From Pseudobdellovibrionaceae bacterium (GTDB lineage Bacteria; Bdellovibrionota; UBA1018; UBA6935), in NCBI GenBank assembly GCA_002722705.1, contig PBMP01000031.1, forward strand, positions 1 to 39,709: a stretch of DNA of 39,709 nucleotides, read 5' to 3'. Position numbers and translations under genes: made by a program. The notes beneath the pieces are model-generated. The model did not search any database. It saw nothing but the letters and a program-made list of their open reading frames with translations, and was not told the DNA's origin. Shown piece by piece: positions 24,530 to 33,580 of this stretch; position 1 is the first letter of the stretch; every line of letters begins with the position of its first letter.

Positions 24530-25258
24530 ATGAGTCGATTAAAGGTCTTTGTACTTTTTTTAAGTGGTCTCTCGATTTTAGGATGTGATTCAGAAAATCT
24601 TGCGATTCCCGGGGATTTACGTTCTGGAGAGTATCAGCTTTATCTTGATGGAGCCGAATCGAGTATTGATTTATTTAATGAGCAACGAGATGGGCTCCAC
24701 GGGGCTCGTCAAGGATCCTTAGATGCGGTGAAAGCCTATGGAGCCGAGACCAGTCCTCTTCCCTATTTAAAGGCTACCGTTAGAAATGAAGGAGACCTGT
24801 TGAAGGTGTGGGTTTATTTTATTTCATTAGACCGAACCACTCGACCCACCTATGAGTTTTCTCCGGATGAAGATGGAATAGCTAGAATCTATTCTAAAAA
24901 AGATCAAGTCGATTGGGACCGGTTTACGGGTTGTACTTTTATTAATAATTCGTATGTAGAATTTGAAATTCTTCCTGATGGAAAAACGTTTGATCTTCGA
25001 CGAGTTGAGAAAAGAGAATACTCTTCTAGTTTTGAGTGTCTTCATTACCTTACAGACCTGTTTAAAGAGACTTATGATGGGAGCATTGAGAGTGTTCCAG
25101 AGTTATGGCATACATTGGTGATGGCAGAAGTGCTCGATCCTGAGCAAATTCCAAATACACAGATTGTCACACAAACGTTGTTAAGCCATGGAGAGTGGAC
25201 TGACGTTTCACCTCAGGTGCCTGGATTTGGTTTAGATGCACCTGAAGTGACTGAGTAA
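24530..25258 (+). CDS. Putative lipoprotein of unknown function
   Basis: 242 residues with AGAGGAG eight bases before the ATG. The lipobox is LSILGC (Cys at about 19) followed by DSEN; Asp at +2 is, in enterobacteria, the inner-membrane retention signal, but the rule may not hold here. The mature protein is acidic, with two later cysteines (in FTGCTF and SFECLHY) that may form a disulfide. It looks like a folded beta-rich domain; no family recognised. Ends five bases before the convergent dcd gene, with no terminator seen between them. Confidence 0.7.
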   Translation: MSRLKVFVLFLSGLSILGCDSENLAIPGDLRSGEYQLYLDGAESSIDLFNEQRDGLHGARQGSLDAVKAYGAETSPLPYLKATVRNEGDLLKVWVYFISLDRTTRPTYEFSPDEDGIARIYSKKDQVDWDRFTGCTFINNSYVEFEILPDGKTFDLRRVEKREYSSSFECLHYLTDLFKETYDGSIESVPELWHTLVMAEVLDPEQIPNTQIVTQTLLSHGEWTDVSPQVPGFGLDAPEVTE

Positions 25259-25263
25259 CTCTT

Positions 25264-25815
25264 TTAAAATGCAAGACCTTGATCGAAATTTTTCCACATA
25301 TGAGAAGGAACAGGTCCTGTATTTCTTTCATTGTATTTAGCACTTTTCTTTTCCGAGTAGAGGGTTCGAATTTCTCCCTGGACCTCGAAGTAAATCAGTT
25401 GTCCGATAGGCATGCCTGCGTAAACTCGTACGGGACGTTTGACAGAGATTTCAAGTGTCCAATGGTTTGCAAATCCAACGTCTCCTTTTCCTGCTGTTGC
25501 ATGGATATCAATTCCTAGTCGTCCTGCGCTTGATTTCCCTTCTAAAAATGGAACGTGTTTCCACGTTTCTGTATATTCTTCTGTGACTCCCAAATAGAGT
25601 TCATCGGGTTGTAAAACAAATCCTGAATCAGGAATTTCAAAGCAATCAATTTCTAGCTCTTTTTTGGCATCTAGAATTTTATCTCGATAAGTTGCGAGCG
25701 TTTTTCCAAGGTGAACATAATAACTATTTGTTCCCATACATTCCGGACGAAAAGGCTCAATCACAATGTGCTTGTTTTTCATTTCTTCTAAAATTTGTAA
25801 ATCTGTCAGTATCAA
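25264..25815 (-). CDS. dcd: dCTP deaminase
   Basis: 183 residues. FLEGKSSAGRLGIDIHATAGKGDVGF (in two parts, about 91-116) is the nucleotide-binding and catalytic signature, with the catalytic Glu in WTLEISV and the trimer motif GMPIGQLIYFEV. The enzyme deaminates dCTP to dUTP (some members also hydrolyse it to dUMP). The start is TTG, supported by GGGAG seven bases upstream; no ATG is available in frame. Divergent from gpmA, 85 bp apart. Confidence 0.92.
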   Translation of the reverse strand: MILTDLQILEEMKNKHIVIEPFRPECMGTNSYYVHLGKTLATYRDKILDAKKELEIDCFEIPDSGFVLQPDELYLGVTEEYTETWKHVPFLEGKSSAGRLGIDIHATAGKGDVGFANHWTLEISVKRPVRVYAGMPIGQLIYFEVQGEIRTLYSEKKSAKYNERNTGPVPSHMWKNFDQGLAF

Positions 25816-25900
25816 AACCCATCTCCCTTGTTAAAAATTAGGCAGACCCTACCTTCTTTCTATTTGTGTCTCAACTTGAAGATCGATATATCTCTTTATT

Positions 25901-26647
25901 ATGAAATCATTGATTCTTATTCGACATGGGCAAAGTACGTGGAACCAGCAAAATCGTTTTACTGGATGGAAAGATGTTGGACTCACAGCGCAAGGAATAA
26001 AAGAAGCTCAAGAGGCAGGAGCTCTTTTAAAATCAAAGGGTTTTGAATTTGATCAGGTCTGGACCTCGGTTTTGACACGTGCCATTCAAACGACCTGGCA
26101 TTTATTAGATTCATTAGAGCAGCAATGGCTTCCTGTTGAAAAAGACTGGAGACTCAATGAGCGTCATTATGGAGGACTCCAGGGGCTCAATAAGGCAGAA
26201 ACGGCTGAGAAATACGGAGAAGACCAAGTCAAAATTTGGAGAAGAAGCTATTCAACGCTTCCTCCACTTCTTGAACTGAGTGATGAGCGCCATCCTCGCC
26301 ATGATCGAAGATATGCTCATTTAAACCCAGAAGAACTTCCGAGTGGAGAGTCGCTTGAAACCACAGTGAAACGGGTCGTTCCCTATTGGGAAACCATTCT
26401 TAAACCGGCTTTGACTCAAGGAACACGAGGCTTAGTTGTGGCCCATGGAAATAGCTTGCGTGCGTTAATTAAGGTTTTAGAAAAAATATCAGATGAAGAA
26501 ATCACCGAACTGAATATTCCCACAGGAACACCGATTCAAATGGACTTTGATGATGATTTTAATGTTTTGAGTCGAAATTACTTAGGAGATCCTGATGCGA
26601 TTGCCGCTGCCGCTCAAGCAGTAGCGAATCAAGGAAAGTCGGTATGA
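25901..26647 (+). CDS. gpmA: 2,3-bisphosphoglycerate-dependent phosphoglycerate mutase
   Basis: 248 residues. [18 protein letters not shown] (6-23) contains the phospho-accepting His; [39 protein letters not shown] and [10 protein letters not shown] (second catalytic His) are the GpmA signatures. It interconverts 3- and 2-phosphoglycerate in glycolysis. No clear ribosome-binding site precedes the ATG. The TGA overlaps the ATG of the HIT gene (26644-26647). Confidence 0.96.
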   Translation: MKSLILIRHGQSTWNQQNRFTGWKDVGLTAQGIKEAQEAGALLKSKGFEFDQVWTSVLTRAIQTTWHLLDSLEQQWLPVEKDWRLNERHYGGLQGLNKAETAEKYGEDQVKIWRRSYSTLPPLLELSDERHPRHDRRYAHLNPEELPSGESLETTVKRVVPYWETILKPALTQGTRGLVVAHGNSLRALIKVLEKISDEEITELNIPTGTPIQMDFDDDFNVLSRNYLGDPDAIAAAAQAVANQGKSV

Positions 26648-26973
26648 GTATTTTTAAAAAAATCATTGATAGAGAACTTCCTGCAGAAATTGTTTATGAG
26701 GATGAGTTTTGTTTAGCGTTTAAAGACATTCAGCCGAAAGCTCCTGTTCATCTTCTTTTGATTCCAAAAATAGAGATTCGCTCTCTTGCAGAAGCAAATG
26801 AAAATCATAAAGAACTTCTGGGACATCTTTTACTCAAGGCTTCTGAGATTGCGCATCAACAAGGGTTAGATTCAGGATTTCAGGTGATTACCAACTCAGG
26901 AGAGAGTGTAGGACAAACTGTTTTTCATCTTCACTTTCACATTTTGGGAGGAAAAAAACTTTCATGGCCCTAG
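26644..26973 (+). CDS. HIT-family (HinT-like) nucleotide hydrolase
   Basis: 109 residues. [19 protein letters not shown] starts the HinT fold, HLLLIPK follows, and [11 protein letters not shown] is the His-x-His-x-His-x-x active site. HinT enzymes hydrolyse purine nucleoside phosphoramidates such as AMP-lysine. Translationally coupled to gpmA by ATGA. A short GC-rich inverted repeat follows at 26968-26980 but has no T-run. Confidence 0.92.
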   Translation: MSIFKKIIDRELPAEIVYEDEFCLAFKDIQPKAPVHLLLIPKIEIRSLAEANENHKELLGHLLLKASEIAHQQGLDSGFQVITNSGESVGQTVFHLHFHILGGKKLSWP

Positions 26974-27054
26974 AGGGCTCGGCAAAGTTTTCCCAGTTTT
27001 CTCTGTCAACAACCTTTCATTGAAAAGAGATTAAACCCCCTTCATCCTCATAAG

Positions 27055-27654
27055 GTGAATCCTCTTTTTCTCGTCTTTTTATTTCTAGTCATTCCGGAAG
27101 CAAAAGCAGTTTCCTTTGATTTCTATTTAGGTACAGGAGCTTATTTAGATGGAATGATCGGAGCAAAAGAAGCCATAGAGCTTTCAAGTAAGACTGCGCT
27201 TTCAAATCAAGAAACAGATTTTTACTACCAAGCAGAGGGAATCGTTCAGATGAGTTTGGACGATTTACTAGGGGATTCTACTCATTTCATTGAAGCTTCT
27301 TTTTCTTATAATATTATCCCGGTGGGAAGAAATGAGTCGAATTACTCAAAGTCAGTCTGGGTGGCAGGAATCGATTATGGATACACGTTTTTGGATTTAG
27401 AAAATTTCGGGAGTTTTTCAGTTTTGACAGGACCTTCTTTTATCTTTCTAAGAATCAAAGGAGAAGGTGGGACGAATTCAGGTGGTGACTACCTTCCAGG
27501 TGAGGTCTCAAATGCGAGGTACTGGGCTTTGGATACTGGATTGAGTTATCGTAATCAGTGGATACGGGTTTCATTAAAAGCCCTTTGGTCACAGATCTTA
27601 AGCCATGATGCGCTCAACGCAGGTGGATTATTAAGTGTGGCTTATCGTTTTTGA
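27055..27654 (+). CDS. Putative outer-membrane beta-barrel protein
   Basis: 199 residues. The start is GTG; the only AAGG touches it directly, so the ribosome-binding site is poor and the start uncertain by a little. The first 19 residues (PLFLVFLFLVIPEAKA) make a signal peptide. The rest has alternating hydrophobic/polar stretches with aromatic girdles, and ends in SVAYRF: a C-terminal Phe after a beta strand is the signal read by the BAM complex. About eight strands would fit an OmpA/OmpW-like small barrel. Followed by the matrixin gene 8 bp later. Confidence 0.65.
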   Translation: MNPLFLVFLFLVIPEAKAVSFDFYLGTGAYLDGMIGAKEAIELSSKTALSNQETDFYYQAEGIVQMSLDDLLGDSTHFIEASFSYNIIPVGRNESNYSKSVWVAGIDYGYTFLDLENFGSFSVLTGPSFIFLRIKGEGGTNSGGDYLPGEVSNARYWALDTGLSYRNQWIRVSLKALWSQILSHDALNAGGLLSVAYRF

Positions 27655-27662
27655 GGAAGAGT

Positions 27663-28454
27663 ATGAAACGTTACCTTTTTTTACTTCTGTTTCCATTTAC
27701 AGCAAATGCGTTTTTTTTGCTTCTTTCTCCGAGTATTAAGGGATGGGACAAAACCGATATTCCGTTTCAGTATAACTTTTCTGGATGTCCTCAAGGGCAA
27801 TCAGGCTTAGTTGATCTACTCAATCAAGCTGGAACAGTGTGGTCTCACATTCCAGGTGTTTCTTTGAATTTTGTGACTTCAGGAGCTTCGGTTTCTACGA
27901 CAGTGACCCAGGCATGGAGTGCCTTTCAAGGAAACTCAGATGTGACGTTGGTCGACCCTCCTGTGATTATCTGTGATACGGATTTTGCAAATACCTTAAC
28001 GACCATTGGTTCTGTTTTAAGTGTATCAAACACATTAGGGGTGACTTATGTAAATGGGGTCAATGGACATATCAATCGAGGATTGATCTTGATCAATGCA
28101 GATGCAAGTACGACTGCTGGAAACACAGTTCGTTCTTATGCAACTGCAGATCTTATTGAACTCTTTGTTCACGAAATGGGGCACGCTCTTGGGCTTGCCC
28201 ACACCAATTACGATGGTTCTGTGATGCAAGATGGAGGAGGCCAGAACCTTAGTATTGATGATATTGACGGTATCCGTTATCTCTATCCTCGGGAAGAAGA
28301 CTTCACTTCCCAAATGTTTGCTTGCGGCTCCCTGTCAATCAGTTCTCCTGGAGGTCCCTCTGCTCCTGGAGGAGCATTTATTTTTAGTTTGTATGGACTT
28401 TGTTTTTTATGGTTTTGGAGACGAAATTCAAAGTCTCTTCTGAATCGAAGTTAG
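27663..28454 (+). CDS. Matrixin-like (M10) secreted metalloprotease with C-terminal sorting-signal-like tail
   Basis: 263 residues from the ATG at 27663, preceded by GAGGAAGAG. A signal peptide (KRYLFLLLFPFTANA) leads. The zinc site is HEMGHALGLAH (about 175-185) with the Met-turn likely SVMQDG, and IDDIDGIRYLYP closes the fold as in matrixins. The C-terminus has CGSLS, a Gly/Pro-Ser linker (SSPGGPSAPGGA), a hydrophobic segment (FIFSLYGLCFLWFW) and RRNSK: the three-part layout of GlyGly-CTERM or MYXO-CTERM-type surface sorting tails. The sorting enzyme is not in the window. Converges on the next gene with a 4-bp overlap. Confidence 0.82.
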   Translation: MKRYLFLLLFPFTANAFFLLLSPSIKGWDKTDIPFQYNFSGCPQGQSGLVDLLNQAGTVWSHIPGVSLNFVTSGASVSTTVTQAWSAFQGNSDVTLVDPPVIICDTDFANTLTTIGSVLSVSNTLGVTYVNGVNGHINRGLILINADASTTAGNTVRSYATADLIELFVHEMGHALGLAHTNYDGSVMQDGGGQNLSIDDIDGIRYLYPREEDFTSQMFACGSLSISSPGGPSAPGGAFIFSLYGLCFLWFWRRNSKSLLNRS

Positions 28455-30217
28455 TTTTCAGAGGCGGACCATTTATTGTGGGAGAACTGAAGTCCTTGTT
28501 CTTTCATTGCATCAAATAAAGATTCCGCATAATCAATTGCAATCAGATCTCTATATCCCTCTTGAATGGCGTTCTGAGGATAAATTCCTTTTTTTATACC
28601 ATTCATGTTTTGTGAGAAAAAAACTAAATGGTTTTGAGTAAGGTGCTGAGCAGCGGCTAAGATCTTCTTTTCGCGAAGAGAAAGATGAGAGCTTTTTTCT
28701 GAAACGATTCCGTTCCAAAGACTGAAATTTAAATCTTTTGATTTCAAAAAAGTGATAAAAAATTCATTTCCTGCTTCAGGGAATGCTTTTCTCCATTGAT
28801 CCCACTCTTCTGATGGGTAGAGGTGAAGAATTTTGGAGAGATAAGAGTCTCTGAGTTGAACCATCGCTGTTTTTAATCCAATAGAAGGAACAGTGACTTT
28901 ATGAAGTCGTTTCCATTCGATAAAAACTTCGTCTGGATCCATTTTTTTATTTTGCTTAAATACCTGCGGGGAGTTGATCGCCCATTGGTGAGGACTTATT
29001 TTGGCTAATCTGATCAGAGAAACTAAGTTTTTCATTCTAAAGTGTAGTTCGAATTCCTCACCGTGTTGAATAAAGTGCAGCCAGTCTTTAGGAAGAGAGT
29101 GTCCTGAGAACTGTTCTCTTCGAGAAAATAATTCAAGTTGTACCAAAGTTTCTGGATTTAAAAAAAAGGTATTTCGTTCGTTATTTCGGTTTTTAAAAAA
29201 AATAGAAACATCTACTTTAAAGTCAGAGTCAACAACGGATGACAAGTGGTTCAGGGTATCTTTTTTACTGGGAGATACACTGATCTTTTTTAAAGGAATA
29301 TACTGATAACGGGGGTGATCTGAGATGAGGCTTTCATGGGTAATAATTACTCCAGGGGTTTCATTTTCGGTAATGACCGTAATGGGTCCCTCATAAGCGA
29401 TTTCTTCCATCATTTCGTTTAAACGATATTTAAAACGAGCTGCCTTTTTGTTTTGAATCAAATTTTCTAATACTTGTTTTTGGCTTTCTGAAACTTGTTT
29501 TAAACGAGGAGGAGAGAATTGAAGAGAGTGAGGGGCAATGAGTTTTAAAGAAAGGGATTTGATTTTTCCGTTTTGAAAATAAATCAAACGGTTTTGATCG
29601 ATCTGAATAGGCGTTACTGATTGAATTTTAGTTTTAAATTTTTCTCTAAAAGAAATGGAAAAATTCTTTTTTATTGCATTATTTATATCTCGATTAATTT
29701 GAGACCATTCCTCTGATGTTGTTATTTTTTCAAGTCTTGTGTTTTCTTGAATGATCGAAGGGAGATATAACCAGAATCTTTTTGGTTTTTCTTGAGTGGT
29801 TTGTTGGGTTTCAAAAAGAATCCATGATTTAAAAAGAAAAGACTCGTTTTTAGAAAACTTTATAATTCTTCCAGTGAGTTCTAAGTTTGGATGTTGGTTG
29901 TCTTGTGAGGCGATTACTTCACTGCGTAGAGGAAAGAGAAAGAAGTCGATGGGATTGAAGATTCCATTTCTTTTAAATTCTACTCGTATAATTTGATCTT
30001 TTGGAGTGGGACTAAGAGGATGAATTCCTTTAGAAAGAATCCCTTTAATGCGTCTTTTTTTTTGATGCCTTGGGAGTTGACTTGATTCTCTTACTTTAGC
30101 GATTTCAACCTCTCTCCATAAAGAGCGCATAAAGTTGTTTTGGCATTGATCTGTTTTTTCAGCATACGCAAAAGATGAGAAAAAGAGTAAAAGAGATAGT
30201 GATTTTAAAGTCATCAT
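28451..30217 (-). CDS. Large exported protein of unknown function, paralogue A
   Basis: 588 residues from the ATG at 30217, chosen because AAAGGA ends six bases before it; an ATG at 30223 overlaps that site too closely. A signal peptide (LKSLSLLLFFSSFAYA) is followed by a basic, Gln/Lys/Ser-rich protein with few cysteines. The last about 150 residues (from RDSYLSKILHLYPSEEWDQW to the end) are clearly related to the C-terminal half of the next gene upstream: shared are the EW-Q-W-P-E, G-V, L-AA-LT-H-L-F and GIYP patterns. No known domain recognised. Confidence 0.65.
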   Translation of the reverse strand: MMTLKSLSLLLFFSSFAYAEKTDQCQNNFMRSLWREVEIAKVRESSQLPRHQKKRRIKGILSKGIHPLSPTPKDQIIRVEFKRNGIFNPIDFFLFPLRSEVIASQDNQHPNLELTGRIIKFSKNESFLFKSWILFETQQTTQEKPKRFWLYLPSIIQENTRLEKITTSEEWSQINRDINNAIKKNFSISFREKFKTKIQSVTPIQIDQNRLIYFQNGKIKSLSLKLIAPHSLQFSPPRLKQVSESQKQVLENLIQNKKAARFKYRLNEMMEEIAYEGPITVITENETPGVIITHESLISDHPRYQYIPLKKISVSPSKKDTLNHLSSVVDSDFKVDVSIFFKNRNNERNTFFLNPETLVQLELFSRREQFSGHSLPKDWLHFIQHGEEFELHFRMKNLVSLIRLAKISPHQWAINSPQVFKQNKKMDPDEVFIEWKRLHKVTVPSIGLKTAMVQLRDSYLSKILHLYPSEEWDQWRKAFPEAGNEFFITFLKSKDLNFSLWNGIVSEKSSHLSLREKKILAAAQHLTQNHLVFFSQNMNGIKKGIYPQNAIQEGYRDLIAIDYAESLFDAMKEQGLQFSHNKWSASEN

Positions 30218-30240
30218 TCTCATTCCTTTAAGATAGAAAT

Positions 30241-31164
30241 TTATTTTTTTACAAACCTTTGAGTCTTTGAATCAAAGACCAGTCCTTGTTTCTCAAGCTC
30301 GCTGAAAAGAGAAGAAAGTGATGTTCTAACTGCAAAAAAAGTAAGTTGTTGAATGGATCCAATGGGATAAATTCCTGTAGGGATACGAACAGGAGCACTA
30401 TAGAAGGCTAACTGGTGTTCAGTAAGGTATGAGATTGCTGCAATGAGTTTTACTTCTTCTACTGTTAATTCTGAAGAGTGATTCACAAGACCATCGAAGA
30501 GGTCAAATCGTTTACCAATTTTTTTGATAAAGAGTTCGATTAAAGTTAAGTTGTGTTGAAATTCAGGAAGAGATTTGGCCCATTGATTCCACTCATTAAA
30601 AGAGGAGAGAAGAAAACTATTTCTTAAAAAAGAATCTCTTACGTGTTTAAATGAAGAATTAAATTTTTCACTTAGATGAGGCATGAAAGCAGGAACTGTC
30701 ATTCCTTGAATCTTTCTATCTATTGGATTGTCGAACCACCACATGGCATGGCTAATTGACCATTCATCTTTATTATTTCTTAGGGCCGTTATTCTCATTG
30801 TAGTTTTTTTAAGTTGAAAAAAGAGAGTGATTTTTTTTCCTGGAGCAAACAGAGATTTTAACTCTTTTGGAAGCTCGTGTTCAAGAGAAGAGTTATCGTG
30901 ACTGGTTGCCTGAAACCACTGAAGAACAGAGGAAGGAATGGCAATTTTTGAGCCGTCTTCTTTTTCGGCCCAGACTTTTACTTGCGATGGAAGTTGAGTT
31001 TCGTTGAGTTCAAATGGTTTTCTTTCTTTTTGATATTTTTGTCTTAATCCAATGTCTTGAAAGAAAAAGTAACATTTTTCCTTAAATGAAGGTTTTCCAG
31101 CAAGTACTGGAGTTGAAAAAACAAGTAAAAACAACAGAGTTAGGATACGCATGACTTCATTCAT
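30241..31164 (-). CDS. Exported protein of unknown function, paralogue B
   Basis: 307 residues from the ATG at 31164 (MNEVMRILTLL); the ATG at 31152 is an equal alternative and both leave the signal peptide RILTLLFLLVFSTPVLAG intact. The C-terminal half (VRDSFLRN, EWNQWAKSLPE, LTVEEVKLIAAISYLTEHQL, RIPTGIYPIGSIQQ) aligns by eye with that of the 588-residue gene downstream, 17 bp after it. Probably tandem duplicates that diverged, or a shorter member of the same family. Lies 35 bp after fabF and may be read from the fab transcript. Confidence 0.65.
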   Translation of the reverse strand: MNEVMRILTLLFLLVFSTPVLAGKPSFKEKCYFFFQDIGLRQKYQKERKPFELNETQLPSQVKVWAEKEDGSKIAIPSSVLQWFQATSHDNSSLEHELPKELKSLFAPGKKITLFFQLKKTTMRITALRNNKDEWSISHAMWWFDNPIDRKIQGMTVPAFMPHLSEKFNSSFKHVRDSFLRNSFLLSSFNEWNQWAKSLPEFQHNLTLIELFIKKIGKRFDLFDGLVNHSSELTVEEVKLIAAISYLTEHQLAFYSAPVRIPTGIYPIGSIQQLTFFAVRTSLSSLFSELEKQGLVFDSKTQRFVKK

Positions 31165-31199
31165 GTAATTTTTAATGCGCGATGTCAATTTAAAATAAT

Positions 31200-32513
31200 T
31201 TAAGCGTGCTTCCCAAAAATTAAACAGGCATTGGTTCCACCAAAACCAAAACTATTAGAGAGAGCGTACTCGACTGTTTTTTGAATCGATTGATGTGGGG
31301 TAAAGGAAACTCCAAGTTTCTCACATTCAGGATCGAGGTGATCTAAATTGATTGTAGGAGGAATTTGGTTATCTCTTGTTGCTAACAATGCAAAGACTCC
31401 TTCAAGTGCACCAGCAGCTCCAAGTAAGTGCCCAGTCATTGATTTTGTAGAGCTAATATGAAGGTGCTCTTTTGCTTCTGGAAAAAGTTTACAAATAGCT
31501 TTGGCTTCCTCTACATCTCCTGCAGGAGTGGATGTTCCGTGAGCGTTTACATAATGTAATTTTTGCTTAGAAATTCCAGATCGTTCTAAGGCCATTTTCA
31601 TGGCTCGGTAACCTCCTTCGCCTTCAGGAGCAGGCGAAGTCATGTGGTAGGCGTCTCCGGAGAGTCCATAGCCGACGATCTCACCATAAATTTTAGCGCC
31701 TCGCTTTAGAGCGTGTTCTCGTTCTTCAAGAACCATCATGGCAGATCCTTCACCCATGACAAACCCATCTCGATCAACATCAAAAGGACGAGAGGCTTTT
31801 TGAGGTTCTTCAACTCGTGTTGAAAGGGCTTTCATTGATGCAAAACCACCAAGACCGAGAGGAGAAATGACTGATTCGGCACCTCCTGCTAACATGAGGT
31901 CGGCCATACCAAGTTGGATGTGATGAAAGGACTCTCCAATGCTATGGGCACTTGAAGAGCATGCAGTCACATTGCAGACATTGGGGCCTTTTAAATTCAG
32001 TAAAATTGAAAGTTGCCCGCTAGCGAGATTTGGAATGACTTGTGGTATGAAAAAAGGAGTGATCCGTTTATACCCCTTGGTCCGATAGGTTTCGTGAACC
32101 GCTTCAATTTCAGGAAGTCCACCCATTCCAACGCCGACATTGACACCGAAACGTGTTGAATCTAAAGAGTCTCTCAAAGAATCTAATCCAGAGTCCTCAT
32201 AGGCTTCTATTCCTGCTGCTAGTGAGAGTTGAATGAAGCGTCCCATTTTTTTGAGTTCTTTTTTATCTGAAACTTGGGTGATGACTTTAGCGTCCGGGCT
32301 TTGAGATCCATAGGGACGAAGCGGGGGGCGGGGGGTGGTTAAATCCAACCCCTTTACCTCTCCTGCGAAAGGAACAGGACAGTCCTGAGAATCAAAAAGT
32401 GAAATTGAATCAATTCCAGATTTTCCTAAAAGTGCGTTTTTCCAGGTGTCTTGGGCATTCAATCCTAAGGGAGAGACTGCACCAATTCCTGTCACAACAA
32501 CTCTTCGGTTCAT
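31200..32513 (-). CDS. fabF: 3-oxoacyl-[acyl-carrier-protein] synthase II (KAS II)
   Basis: 437 residues from the ATG at 32513 (RRVVVTGIGAVSPLG), with AGGA six bases before. The Cys-His-His triad is visible: C185 in VTACSSSAHS, then VNAHGTSTPAGD and STKSMTGHLLGAAGA. It condenses malonyl-ACP with acyl-ACP in chain elongation. Residues about 57-80 form a Pro/Ser-rich insertion (TTPRPPLRPYGSQSPDAK) compared with E. coli FabF. It is the last fab gene of the operon. Confidence 0.96.
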   Translation of the reverse strand: MNRRVVVTGIGAVSPLGLNAQDTWKNALLGKSGIDSISLFDSQDCPVPFAGEVKGLDLTTPRPPLRPYGSQSPDAKVITQVSDKKELKKMGRFIQLSLAAGIEAYEDSGLDSLRDSLDSTRFGVNVGVGMGGLPEIEAVHETYRTKGYKRITPFFIPQVIPNLASGQLSILLNLKGPNVCNVTACSSSAHSIGESFHHIQLGMADLMLAGGAESVISPLGLGGFASMKALSTRVEEPQKASRPFDVDRDGFVMGEGSAMMVLEEREHALKRGAKIYGEIVGYGLSGDAYHMTSPAPEGEGGYRAMKMALERSGISKQKLHYVNAHGTSTPAGDVEEAKAICKLFPEAKEHLHISSTKSMTGHLLGAAGALEGVFALLATRDNQIPPTINLDHLDPECEKLGVSFTPHQSIQKTVEYALSNSFGFGGTNACLIFGKHA

Positions 32514-32543
32514 GAGGTGTCCTGTCATTAGAAATGTAAAAAC

Positions 32544-32789
32544 TTAGTTAAGTTTCGCAGCAATGTACTGAGTGACGTCGCCTACTGTTTTTATTTTTTC
32601 TGCATCTTCATCAGGGATATCTAAGTCAAACTCTTCTTCCATCGTCATGACGAGTTCAACAATATCTAAGCTGTCTGCACCTAGGTCTTCGATAAACGAA
32701 GCTGCTGCAACTACTTTTTCTGATTCTACCGCGAGTTGGTCACAAATAATGTTTTTCACTCGTTCTTCAACTGCACTACCTTCTGCCAT
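32544..32789 (-). CDS. acpP: Acyl carrier protein
   Basis: 81 residues, acidic. The phosphopantetheine serine is S40 in [13 protein letters not shown]. Helices around it ([28 protein letters not shown]) are canonical. An AAAGGAG-type site lies before the ATG. It lies between fabG and fabF as usual. Confidence 0.97.
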   Translation of the reverse strand: MAEGSAVEERVKNIICDQLAVESEKVVAAASFIEDLGADSLDIVELVMTMEEEFDLDIPDEDAEKIKTVGDVTQYIAAKLN

Positions 32790-32836
32790 CTTTTACTCCT
32801 TTAAGATCTTCTATTTTCTATGAAGTCTAAATTCAT

Positions 32837-33580
32837 TTACATATACATTCCACCATTAACACCAATGGTCTGCCCCGTAATATAGCGGCTTTCATCAGAC
32901 GCAAGAAAAGAGACCAAAGATGCAATGTCTTGAGGTTCTCCCAGTGTTCCTAGAGGAATGCTGCGTAGAATCGCCTCTTTTTGGTCTTCAGTCAAGGCTC
33001 CTGTCATATCTGTTTGAATATATCCTGGGGTCACCGTGTTGACTCGTAATCCTCGTGAGGCAAATTCTTTGGCAACTGATTTAGTGAACCCAATTAGTCC
33101 GGCTTTTGCGGCTGCGTATGCAGACTGTCCAGGATTACCCATTTCACCTACGACTGATGAAATTTGGATAATACTTCCTTTGCGTGTTTTCATCATCGAT
33201 TTAGCAACAGCTTTGGTGCAATAAATTGCTCCTTTGAGGTCGATGTCTAAAGTGGCATCTAAATCTTCAGGTTTCATGCGAATGAGTAAACTGTCTCGCG
33301 TGATTCCAGCGTTATTCACAAGGACATCTAATGGCCCCATCTCTTTTTGTAGTTTTCCTAAAACTTCTTCTACCGCTTGAAAATCCGAAACATCGAGTTG
33401 AATTGCTTGAGCCTGTCCACCCGATTTTGAAATGTCATCAACGACTTCAATTGCTTTTTCTTTATTTGATGTGTAGTTCACAAATACAAAAAAACCATCT
33501 TTTGCGAGTCTTTTAGATATTTCAGCTCCAATTCCACGGGATCCCCCAGTGACGAGTGCTTTTCTTATTTGTTCAGCCAT
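32837..33580 (-). CDS. fabG: 3-oxoacyl-[acyl-carrier-protein] reductase
   Basis: 247 residues, classical short-chain dehydrogenase. TGGSRGIGAEI (11-21) binds NADPH, VNNAG at 88-92, and the catalytic S142, Y155 and K159 are in place. It reduces 3-oxoacyl-ACP. Its start overlaps the end of fabD by 16 bp. C-terminus GQTIGVNGGMYM is typical. Confidence 0.97.
   Translation of the reverse strand: MAEQIRKALVTGGSRGIGAEISKRLAKDGFFVFVNYTSNKEKAIEVVDDISKSGGQAQAIQLDVSDFQAVEEVLGKLQKEMGPLDVLVNNAGITRDSLLIRMKPEDLDATLDIDLKGAIYCTKAVAKSMMKTRKGSIIQISSVVGEMGNPGQSAYAAAKAGLIGFTKSVAKEFASRGLRVNTVTPGYIQTDMTGALTEDQKEAILRSIPLGTLGEPQDIASLVSFLASDESRYITGQTIGVNGGMYM

Noticed and set aside
26968-26980. GCCCTAGAGGGC inverted repeat after the HIT gene as a terminator
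   Set aside because: Stem of only four or five pairs and no T-run follows.
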